From Desulfobacteraceae bacterium (GTDB taxonomy: Bacteria; Desulfobacterota; DSM-4660; Desulfatiglandales; Desulfatiglandaceae), in NCBI GenBank assembly GCA_030589225.1, contig JAUUWD010000133.1:1-5517 (forward strand): 5,517 bases of DNA, given 5' to 3'. This document shows, piece after piece, positions 1 through 5,183 of this stretch. A program made the position numbers and the translations under genes. The notes under the pieces were generated by a model. That model saw only the letters and a list, made by a program, of their open reading frames with translations. It did no database searches and was not told the DNA's origin. Each line of letters opens with the position of its first letter. Position 1 is the first letter of the stretch.

Positions 1-145
1 TGAAAACAAGGCAGACCGGGCCGTGGGGATCAGCTGATGTTTGTTTCAAAGCGTTAAACTGTTACGATTTTTATTGTTTTTTCGTATTTTTTGTTCTAAA
101 AGGGCGTAGCATAATCGCTAAATAGACAAATATCGCATTAACAAT
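1..145 (+). promoter_or_regulatory. AT-rich region upstream of dctQ, probable promoter region
   Basis: No convincing gene lies here. One frame is open from base 2 to a TGA at 35-37 (last residues ENKADRAVGIS), which could be the tail of an upstream gene, but eleven codons cannot be assigned. From about 50 on the DNA is very rich in T and A, as expected for a promoter. The best -10-like hexamer is CATAAT at 110-115, with only a T-run (87-92) at -35 distance, so the promoter call is weak. There is no Shine-Dalgarno sequence in the 20 bases before the dctQ ATG. Confidence 0.3.
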
Positions 146-673
146 ATGGAATTTTTAGAAAAACCATCCAAAGGTTTAGCAAAGATACTATATTGGGTAG
201 CCGGCACCGCTATCATCTCCATGATGCTCCTCACATGCGCTGATGTCATCCTTCGTTTAGGCGTAACCGCCTATCACCAATATCATTGGTGGTTTCTTTC
301 CCCCTTCAGCCCGATTCCAGGAACATATGAACTGGTTTGTTTTATGGGTGCGGTCGCAGTCTCCTTTGCCATGGCCCATACCTCAGTGGAAAGGGGTCAT
401 GTAGCTGTAAGTATTATTGTTAACCTCCTTCCAAAAAAAATCCAGGCCATTATTGAAACTATAACTACTATATTCGGACTTATCCTTTTTATTTTACTTT
501 CCTGGCAATCTGTTCTTTATGCCAATGACCTCAAGGCAAGGGGGGAGGTATCCCTGACACTCGAATTACCTTTTTACCCATTTGTGTATGGTATCAGTTT
601 CGCTGCGGCTGCGGTTTGTCTTGTCCTGCTGGTGGACCTTTCCAAAAGCCTGCCCGAGGTGTTTCGCAAATGA
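146..673 (+). CDS. dctQ: TRAP transporter small permease subunit (DctQ family)
   Basis: This is the small membrane subunit of a tripartite ATP-independent periplasmic (TRAP) transporter. In this family it associates with the large permease DctM in the inner membrane and works with a periplasmic binding protein to import organic acids using an ion gradient. The 175 residues are normal for the family. Four hydrophobic segments are visible at about 13-36, 58-78, 100-122 and 142-163. Family-type features include the Glu in PGTYE (58-62) entering helix 2, the RGH (83-85) of the cytoplasmic loop, and ELPFYP (140-145) before helix 4. ATG at 146 gives the expected short cytoplasmic N-terminus, but no Shine-Dalgarno sequence precedes it; the next Met is inside helix 1 and would destroy it. 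The stop overlaps the dctM start by four bases (ATGA), so the two are co-translated. The substrate cannot be read from the sequence. Confidence 0.93.
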   Translation: MEFLEKPSKGLAKILYWVAGTAIISMMLLTCADVILRLGVTAYHQYHWWFLSPFSPIPGTYELVCFMGAVAVSFAMAHTSVERGHVAVSIIVNLLPKKIQAIIETITTIFGLILFILLSWQSVLYANDLKARGEVSLTLELPFYPFVYGISFAAAAVCLVLLVDLSKSLPEVFRK

Positions 674-1971
674 GCTTAACGGCAATAGGCATAATCGGGA
701 GTGTCATCCTGGTCATTCTTTTGTTTTCCAATATGCCGGTCGGCTTTGTAATGGGCTTCCTGGGTTTTCTTGGCTTCAGCTATGTGGTCAGTCTTGGCCC
801 AGGCCTTTGCCTTCTGGCAAGGGATGTTTTCGAAGTCTTTTCATCTTACGGTTTAACCGTTATCCCTCTTTTTGTCTTTATGGGCCAGATTGCCTTTCAT
901 GCCGGCATCAGCCGAAGGCTTTATGAATCTGCCTATGTACTGGTAGGAAGCCGCAAGGGAGGTCTCGCCATGGCCACTGTAGCTGCCTGTGCCGGTTTTT
1001 CAGCCATTTCAGGTTCTACAAATGCCACGGCCGCTACCATGGGCACTGTGACCATCCCTGAAATGAAACGATACAATTACGACATGAGCCTGGCTACCGG
1101 CACGGTTGCTGCTGCCGGGAGTCTCGGTATTTTAATCCCGCCGAGCGTTATTTTTATAGTCTATGGGATTCTGACCGAACAGTCCATTGGCAAGCTTTTT
1201 GCCGCTGGAATTTTTCCCGGTATACTTCTTTCCATCCTGTTTTTACTGACCATCTATTTACGTGTCCTAAAAAACCCTTCCCTGGCCCCGCCCGGACCCA
1301 AGACTACTTTCAGGGAGAAGATCAAGTCATTTGTGGGAGTCTTAGAGACCTTGATCCTGTTTGCAATGGTAATGGGCGGCATCTTTTTCGGCATCTTTAC
1401 ACCTACCGAGGCCGCTGCAGCGGGTGCCTTCCTGACCATATTAATGGCTATTATCAGGAGGCAACTGACCTGGCAGGGTTTTATCCAATCCTTAGCCGAT
1501 ACCACCCGAATCAGTTGCATGGTTATGGTGATTGTGACCGGTGCCGTAATCTTTGGTCATTTTATGGCCGTTACCAGGTTGCCGTATGACCTGGCAAATT
1601 GGGTTAGCACTCTTCCACTTCCAAGCTGGGCCATTATGAGCGTGGTTATTCTCGTTTATCTTTTCGGGGGCTGCTTCATGGATGCCCTGGCCATGATTAT
1701 GCTGACCATTCCTATCTTCTTCCCGGTATCCCAGGCCCTCGGATATGATCCGATCTGGTTTGGCGTGGTTATTGTCTTGATTACGGAAATGGGTGTAATC
1801 ACGCCGCCGGTAGGTGTCAATGTCTACGTAGTTTATGGTGTTGCCAAAGATGTACCCCTGGAGACCATTTTCAAAGGGGTCTTCCCTATGCTTCTGGCCC
1901 TGCTTATCTGCAACCTTATCATCCTCATTTTCCCCCAGATCGCCCTGTTCCTGCCCGGCCTCATGCGCTGA
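670..1971 (+). CDS. dctM: TRAP transporter large permease subunit (DctM family)
   Basis: This is the large, ion-coupled transport subunit of the TRAP system begun by dctQ, a 433-residue inner-membrane protein of normal family length with about a dozen hydrophobic segments. Recognisable DctM landmarks, in order, are SGSTNATAATMG (114-125), GSLGILIPPSVIFIVYG (150-166), GIFTPTEAAAAGA (241-253), FMDALAMIMLTIPI (336-349) and EMGVITPPVGVNVYVV (373-388). The two TPP/IPP-type loops in opposite halves reflect the family's internal inverted repeat. A TTG at 616 would also open this frame, but it would add 18 residues lying wholly within dctQ. The ATG at 670 starts directly in the first helix, overlaps the dctQ stop, and has a weak GAGG at 656-659. 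Substrate class (C4-dicarboxylates, other carboxylates or sugar acids) is undetermined. No dctP binding-protein gene follows, so it is either upstream or elsewhere. Confidence 0.97.
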   Translation: MSLTAIGIIGSVILVILLFSNMPVGFVMGFLGFLGFSYVVSLGPGLCLLARDVFEVFSSYGLTVIPLFVFMGQIAFHAGISRRLYESAYVLVGSRKGGLAMATVAACAGFSAISGSTNATAATMGTVTIPEMKRYNYDMSLATGTVAAAGSLGILIPPSVIFIVYGILTEQSIGKLFAAGIFPGILLSILFLLTIYLRVLKNPSLAPPGPKTTFREKIKSFVGVLETLILFAMVMGGIFFGIFTPTEAAAAGAFLTILMAIIRRQLTWQGFIQSLADTTRISCMVMVIVTGAVIFGHFMAVTRLPYDLANWVSTLPLPSWAIMSVVILVYLFGGCFMDALAMIMLTIPIFFPVSQALGYDPIWFGVVIVLITEMGVITPPVGVNVYVVYGVAKDVPLETIFKGVFPMLLALLICNLIILIFPQIALFLPGLMR

Positions 1972-2006
1972 GATGTTTGCTGGTACTCACATTAATCTCT
2001 GCTTCC

Positions 2007-2045
2007 AAATCCCCCCTACCCCCCCTTTAAAAAAGGGGGGGATTT
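2007..2045. repeat. Poly-C/poly-G palindrome, possible terminator or dispersed repeat
   Basis: The outer arms AAATCCCCCC (2007-2016) and GGGGGGATTT (2036-2045) are perfect inverted copies. A second C-run gives an even tighter hairpin: CCCCCCCTTT (2019-2028) with AAAGGGGGGG (2032-2041) and an AAA loop. It lies 36 bases past the dctM stop, so it could end the dctQM transcript, although only ATTTG follows and there is no real U-tract. I recall similar C-run/TTTAAA/G-run palindromes scattered between genes in several bacterial genomes, so a dispersed intergenic repeat is equally likely. That recollection was not checked. Confidence 0.6.
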
Positions 2046-2144
2046 GATGCTCCCGCTCCAATAATTAGGAGTACGTAGAATTGTAGGTTGGTAGGAGAGA
2101 AACAAATACTCAGCTTTTTCCAAAACGTAAAATCCTTATGCTTC

Positions 2145-2210
2145 CCCCCGGCACTCAGTTCAACCCGGAGATTGTTCGCAACCTCGGGTGTCAAATCTGA
2201 GTGCCGGGGG
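2145..2210 (+). repeat. Long imperfect hairpin with UUCG loop, probable RNA structure
   Basis: A perfect 14-base inverted repeat, CCCCCGGCACTCAG (2145-2158) with CTGAGTGCCGGGGG (2197-2210), closes this element. Inside, ACCCG (2163-2167) and AG (2169-2170) pair with CTCGGGT (2183-2189), leaving G2168 bulged. Further in, TTG (2172-2174) pairs with CAA (2179-2181) around a TTCG loop (2175-2178). On the plus strand the RNA would be a 66-nt stem with an internal loop and a UUCG cap, a common cap of stable RNA stems. No U-run follows, so it is not an ordinary terminator. It could be the 5' domain of a leader RNA for the next gene, a small RNA, or the hairpin of a palindromic repeat. I do not recognise an Rfam family. 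Confidence 0.55.
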
Positions 2211-2340
2211 ATTGAGTCCACCGGCTCATAGAGCCTATGGCTCGGTGAGGGGATTTCCTGCTGGAGAGTTTCGTAAGCGACGAAACCTACCACGAGAATT
2301 GCCAGACCATGCCCGCGATGTCTGGAAAGGAGGAATAATT
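2211..2340 (+). promoter_or_regulatory. Structured 5' leader of the unknown gene, possible cis-regulatory RNA
   Basis: Several short helices follow one another. CACCG (2219-2223) can pair with CGGTG (2243-2247) around either GGCTC-ATA-GAGCC (2223-2235) or GAGCC-TAT-GGCTC (2231-2243); these alternatives exclude one another. GTTTCGT (2268-2274) pairs perfectly with ACGAAAC (2280-2286) across a 5-nt loop. CCAGA (2302-2306) pairs with TCTGG (2321-2325), and CAT (2308-2310) with ATG (2318-2320), just before the Shine-Dalgarno sequence. The 8-mer TCTGGAAA occurs twice, at 2321-2328 and 2340-2347, on both sides of the Shine-Dalgarno core. CCAGA could therefore pair with the second copy instead and enclose the ribosome binding site and the likely start codon. 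That layout would suit a translational switch. I found no match to the riboswitch cores I know (TPP, FMN, cobalamin, SAM, lysine, glycine, c-di-GMP). Confidence 0.4.
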
Positions 2341-2343
2341 CTG
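2326..2343 (+). promoter_or_regulatory. Strong Shine-Dalgarno sequence positioned for a CTG start
   Basis: AAAGGAGG (2326-2333) is a near-perfect ribosome binding site. Seven bases later comes CTG (2341-2343), in frame with the downstream protein; ATT at 2338 is in frame with a gap of four. The first ATG in that frame is at 2359, 25 bases away, and no ATG, GTG or TTG in any frame lies between. The most economical reading is initiation at CTG, or at ATT, which would be unusual. Confidence 0.5.
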
Positions 2344-3009
2344 GAAAATAACAAAAACATGCCGCTGATCGGGGTTGTTACACCGCGAAAATGTCCCACG
2401 TGCGGCCATCACGAAATGGGCTTAACAACTGAAGACGGCGCCTTTCATGCCTTTAAGCCCGGCGCCCTGATACAGATCCTCGATGACAATCCTATTCAAG
2501 TACCTGGCGAAGAAAATCATGAGGAGACCCCGGGCGATTCATTTCAGGCCGGTGAAACAGAGGTGCAATACAGGCCCTGGGTCCCGGATCCTCTAAAGGG
2601 TGACAGAGCCCTGCGTCTAAAATACGGCGTGATGGTCAAGGAAGACCTTGATCCGGGTCAAATGAACGGAAAGATTTTTGAGGCCGCATACATAGAAAAG
2701 CTGCGCCGTCTGATCGAAAGGGAGACATTCACACCCATTGCCGTGATACTGGACCGATTTTTTGTCTCTCCGCATCTGGCATCGGGCAACCCCAGGCAAA
2801 TAGCCTTAAACATGTGGGTAGAGTTGGAGGAGGTCAGACGGCCCGTTGAACTGGTGAAAGCATGGCTGGAAAGCCCCAATGAGGAGCGTCTCATGGATTT
2901 GATCAGGCCCGGATCAAGCAACGATTTGGGTGGGAGTCCCGCCGGCCGGGCGGAATTGAAGGACGAGCTTAAGCGGCTTTCTTTGGAGGAATTCCTGGAT
3001 TTACTGTAA
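2341..3009 (+). CDS. Uncharacterised protein with an N-terminal CPTCGHHE motif
   Basis: I do not recognise this protein. From the first ATG (2359) it has 216 residues; from the CTG favoured by the ribosome binding site, 222 (adding six residues ending ENNKN). Numbered from the ATG, residues 11-19 read KCPTCGHHE, a CxxC followed by two His, which looks like one zinc-binding knuckle; no second Cys pair is present. Residues 44-80 are acidic, polar and Pro-rich, probably flexible. Residues 106-180 look helical and well folded (around AAYIEKLRRLIERE and NMWVELEEVRRPVELVKAWL). After a Gly/Ser-rich linker (185-196) the protein ends in a charged amphipathic helix (199-216) finishing EEFLDLL. There is no signal peptide or membrane segment, so it is probably cytoplasmic. 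It converges with etfA and is far from dctM, so context gives no function. It could bind metal or nucleic acid, but that rests only on the CxxC. Confidence 0.75.
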   Translation: MENNKNMPLIGVVTPRKCPTCGHHEMGLTTEDGAFHAFKPGALIQILDDNPIQVPGEENHEETPGDSFQAGETEVQYRPWVPDPLKGDRALRLKYGVMVKEDLDPGQMNGKIFEAAYIEKLRRLIERETFTPIAVILDRFFVSPHLASGNPRQIALNMWVELEEVRRPVELVKAWLESPNEERLMDLIRPGSSNDLGGSPAGRAELKDELKRLSLEEFLDLL

Positions 3010-3013
3010 ATCA

Positions 3014-3126
3014 CGGGAATAAATTCTTGTGCAGCCGCTCCAGGTGGCTTTTAGGTTATTCCCGGGCACTACAGGCACAAGGCCGAAGTTGCGGCCTCTC
3101 TCAACCGCGCCCCTGCCTTGGGCCTG
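3014..3126. terminator. Inverted repeats between convergent genes, possible terminators
   Basis: The gap between the unknown gene and etfA holds three inverted repeats. CGGGAATAA (3014-3022) matches TTATTCCCG (3056-3064) with a 33-base loop, directly after the plus-strand stop. AGGCCG (3080-3085) and CGGCCT (3092-3097) form a tight stem with a 6-nt loop. CAGGCACAAGGC (3072-3083) matches GCCTTGGGCCTG (3115-3126) with one mismatch, competing with the previous stem. The position suits termination of both transcripts, but neither strand shows a U-run after a stem, so intrinsic termination is not proven. Confidence 0.35.
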
Positions 3127-3147
3127 CAAATTCCAAGAAGAAAACCC

Positions 3148-4137
3148 CTAACTCTCGATGTACTTCTTTACCTCTTCAGTCAAGGCCGGGACCACGTCGA
3201 AGAGATCGCCAACTACACCGTAGTCAGCCTTCTGAAATATGGGGGCATCCGCATCCTTGTTGATCGCAACAATCACCTTTGACGTGCTCATGCCCGCCAG
3301 ATGCTGAATTGCCCCTGAAATACCGCAGGCAATATAGAGACCCGGGGAAACCACCTTCCCGGTCTGGCCCACCTGGTCCGAATGAGGTCTCCATCCTGCA
3401 TCCACTGCCGAACGCGAAGCACCCACGGTGGCCCCGATAAGATCAGCCAGGTCTTCCAGGATCTTGTAGTTTTCCGGCCCTTTCATGCCTCGTCCGCCGG
3501 ATACAATCTTGTCTGCTTCAGTCAGGTCAACCTTGCCGCTCTCATCTTTGAGTACATCGACGACCTTGGTTTTAAGGGCACCGTCATCAAGACTGAAGGC
3601 GGCGTCCAAGACTTCTGCCGACCTGGACGTATCTGGCTCATTTATGTCCATCACTTTTGGCCTGGCAGTGGCCATTTGCGGCCAACTGTTCTCAAAGGTC
3701 ACCCTGGCATAGGCCTTGCCTGCATAAATAGGCCTGGTCGCCACAAGATTTCCATCTTCCACCGCAAAGGCTGTGCAGTCCTGGGCCATGCCCACACCCA
3801 ATTTACCCGATAACCTTGCAGACAAGTCCTTTCCCTCAGCAGATGCCCCCAGCAATAATATGGCCGGATCATCGGCCTTGACCAACTCGGAAATGACTGA
3901 AGCATAGGCATCAGTCGTATAGGCCTCCAGCCTTGGATCGTCTGCTACTAAAACCTTATCAGCACCATAATTGCCCAACTCGGCTGCCTTTTCCTTGATA
4001 TTGGAGCCAAGCAAGAGGACCGTTAAGTCCTGGCCTAATGCATCAGCAAGACGTCTTCCTTCACTGATTATTTCATATGTAATCTTTCGGATCTCTCCAC
4101 CTCTTTGCTCTGCAATTGTCCAAACTCCCTGTGCCAT
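3148..4137 (-). CDS. etfA: Electron transfer flavoprotein alpha subunit
   Basis: EtfA is the FAD-binding subunit of the soluble ETF heterodimer. In this family the dimer takes electrons from acyl-CoA and related dehydrogenases and passes them to a membrane quinone reductase or another partner. The 329 residues match the usual length, with no N-terminal ferredoxin extension. The N-terminal ETF domain covers about 1-190. The C-terminal FAD domain shows SGGRG (213-217), GASRSAVDAGW (239-249), QVGQTG (255-260) and the full family signature from LYIACGISGAIQH (267-279) to VIVAIN (288-293). The ATG at 4137 has AAGGAG seven bases upstream (4145-4150). It lies 109 bases downstream of etfB on the same strand, so the two are probably one operon. 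A small inverted repeat (GGATT 4191-4195, AATCC 4200-4204) lies in that spacer. The sequence does not establish whether this ETF is bifurcating. Confidence 0.97.
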   Translation of the reverse strand: MAQGVWTIAEQRGGEIRKITYEIISEGRRLADALGQDLTVLLLGSNIKEKAAELGNYGADKVLVADDPRLEAYTTDAYASVISELVKADDPAILLLGASAEGKDLSARLSGKLGVGMAQDCTAFAVEDGNLVATRPIYAGKAYARVTFENSWPQMATARPKVMDINEPDTSRSAEVLDAAFSLDDGALKTKVVDVLKDESGKVDLTEADKIVSGGRGMKGPENYKILEDLADLIGATVGASRSAVDAGWRPHSDQVGQTGKVVSPGLYIACGISGAIQHLAGMSTSKVIVAINKDADAPIFQKADYGVVGDLFDVVPALTEEVKKYIES

Positions 4138-4246
4138 TTTTTATCTCCTTAAGATTAAACGTTTTACAATTTCTACATCATTGAAATTTTGGATTCTGCA
4201 ATCCACATGATCTCTTTTCTCTGTACCCATCAATCCAGTATTCCAA

Positions 4247-5041
4247 TCAGATTACCTTAGCTTCATCATGGAGCAGTTTGGCCAATCCAGCCGCCTTTTC
4301 CTGGGGTGTCTCCCCTTCAACAATCTTCCCTGCTTCTCTCGCCGGAGGTGGCTTTATCTCTAGGACCTTCACTTTTCTTGCGCCTTCCCCAAATTCCGCC
4401 GCATCCAGCCCAAGATCAGAAAGAGTCTTTTCATCAAACGGTTTCTTTTTGGCCTTCATAATTCCGGGAAGAGAGGCGTATCTCGGTTCATTCAATCCTT
4501 TTTGGGTAGTAATAAGAGCAGGTAAGGGCGATTCAATAACGAGTGTGCTTCCCTCTATGGGCCTGTTTACCTTTACGGACTTGCCATCCTCAGCCACTTC
4601 TACTTTATCAATCACTGAAAGCTGTGGGATATCCAGAAGCTCCGCAATGTTCGCCCCCACAACGCCCATATCATCATCCACGCCCCTCTGGCCGGAAAAA
4701 ATCAGGTCATAGTCAAGCTCCTTTATGGCCGCGGCAAGGGCCTTTGCCACAGCAAGGGAATCGCTTCCCTCTAAAGCTTCGTCACTGATAAGCATGCCCT
4801 TATCAGCCCCCATGGCCAGAGCAGTGCGAATGGATTCTGTCACTCTTTTAGGACCAAGGCCCACTATAGTGACCTCGCCTCCAAATTTCTCCTTAATGCG
4901 CAAGGCCTCTTCCACACCATGTTCATCATAAGGATTCATCACCCATTTGATGTCATCGGTTACAATGGATTTCCCGTCCGACCCGACTTTGATCTGGGTC
5001 TCCGTATCCGGCACCTGTTTTAAGCAAACAATAATATTCAC
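4247..5041 (-). CDS. etfB: Electron transfer flavoprotein beta subunit
   Basis: EtfB is the partner of EtfA. In known ETFs it holds the second nucleotide (AMP, or FAD in bifurcating types) and carries the recognition loop that docks dehydrogenases. The 264 residues are typical. Visible landmarks are the N-terminal VCLKQVPDTE (5-14), NPYDEHGVEEALRIKEK (36-52), the nucleotide-binding stretch FSGQRGVDDDMGVVGA (115-130), and the recognition-loop region NEPRYASLPGIMKAKKKP (184-201). The start is GTG (5041), not ATG. It is supported by an excellent AAAGGAGG (5047-5054) five bases upstream and by the family N-terminus MNIIVCLKQVPD. The GVDDDMGVVG stretch looks closer to the DDD-type loop I recall from non-bifurcating ETFs than to the DG-type loop of bifurcating ones, but this is from memory and should be tested. 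Its neighbours, the TetR regulator upstream and etfA downstream, suggest acyl-CoA oxidation. Confidence 0.96.
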   Translation of the reverse strand: MNIIVCLKQVPDTETQIKVGSDGKSIVTDDIKWVMNPYDEHGVEEALRIKEKFGGEVTIVGLGPKRVTESIRTALAMGADKGMLISDEALEGSDSLAVAKALAAAIKELDYDLIFSGQRGVDDDMGVVGANIAELLDIPQLSVIDKVEVAEDGKSVKVNRPIEGSTLVIESPLPALITTQKGLNEPRYASLPGIMKAKKKPFDEKTLSDLGLDAAEFGEGARKVKVLEIKPPPAREAGKIVEGETPQEKAAGLAKLLHDEAKVI

Positions 5042-5153
5042 TTTTTCCTCCTTTCACCCATATGTTTTTGTTTACATGTTAAAAAATGCAGCATTCTCCA
5101 ATTCATGATTTTCATAACATGCTTAAATAATTCGTAATCCCTGAATTCCTAAA

Positions 5154-5181
5154 CCCATGTAAAAAGGACTTTTTACATGGG
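5154..5181. terminator. Perfect 13-bp-arm palindrome after tetR, terminator or operator
   Basis: CCCATGTAAAAAG (5154-5166) and CTTTTTACATGGG (5169-5181) are exact inverted copies around GA. The palindrome begins two bases beyond the tetR stop and lies about 100 bases upstream of the etfB ribosome binding site. As RNA it would form a strong hairpin and could end the tetR message, but no U-run follows on the minus strand. As DNA it is a symmetric site of a size TetR proteins bind. The core CATGTAAA appears in both arms and a third time on the minus strand at 5071-5078, just upstream of etfB, which favours neither reading decisively. Confidence 0.45.
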
Positions 5182-5183
5182 CA

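Larger units (their letters stand above)
1972..2340. other. Gene-free stretch between dctM and the unknown gene
   Basis: I see no protein gene in these 369 bases. A frame continuous with the next gene is open back to a GTG at 2188. It reads through hairpins and through the Shine-Dalgarno sequence itself, so I treat it as non-coding. The stretch holds three kinds of structure: a poly-C/poly-G palindrome (2007-2045), a long UUCG-capped hairpin (2145-2210), and a chain of smaller hairpins up to a strong ribosome binding site (2219-2333). A weak promoter candidate, TTGTAG at 2081-2086 with AATACT at 2105-2110, could start a leader transcript just before the long hairpin, but the match is poor. 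Confidence 0.6.

Noticed and set aside
616..669. TTG start at 616 for dctM
   Set aside because: The added 18 residues lie wholly inside dctQ and match no DctM N-terminus; the ATGA overlap at 670 is the usual arrangement in this operon type.
2153..2189. Integron attC-like site, because GTTCAAC resembles the RYYYAAC end
   Set aside because: The matching GTTRRRY end is absent, the hairpin extends well past the supposed end, and no integrase or cassette layout is visible.
2145..2210. tRNA or tRNA-like gene suggested by GTTCAACCC and GTTCGCAACC
   Set aside because: No 7-bp acceptor with D, anticodon and T arms of the right spacing can be formed; the sequence folds as one long hairpin.
2027..2293. 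Minus-strand reading frame of 88 codons across the intergenic region
   Set aside because: It covers the same palindromes and hairpins and shows no recognisable protein features or ribosome binding site; long open frames arise easily in such repeats.
2188..2340. N-terminal extension of the unknown protein from a GTG at 2188
   Set aside because: The extra 51 codons start inside the right half of the long hairpin, run through all the smaller hairpins and through the Shine-Dalgarno sequence, and give a Pro/Arg-rich sequence unlike the rest of the protein.
3382..3813. Plus-strand open frames across etfA
   Set aside because: They are antisense shadows of a clearly identified minus-strand gene and have no recognisable protein content.
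4278..4712. Plus-strand 144-codon frame across etfB
   Set aside because: It is the antisense shadow of etfB, a confidently identified family member.
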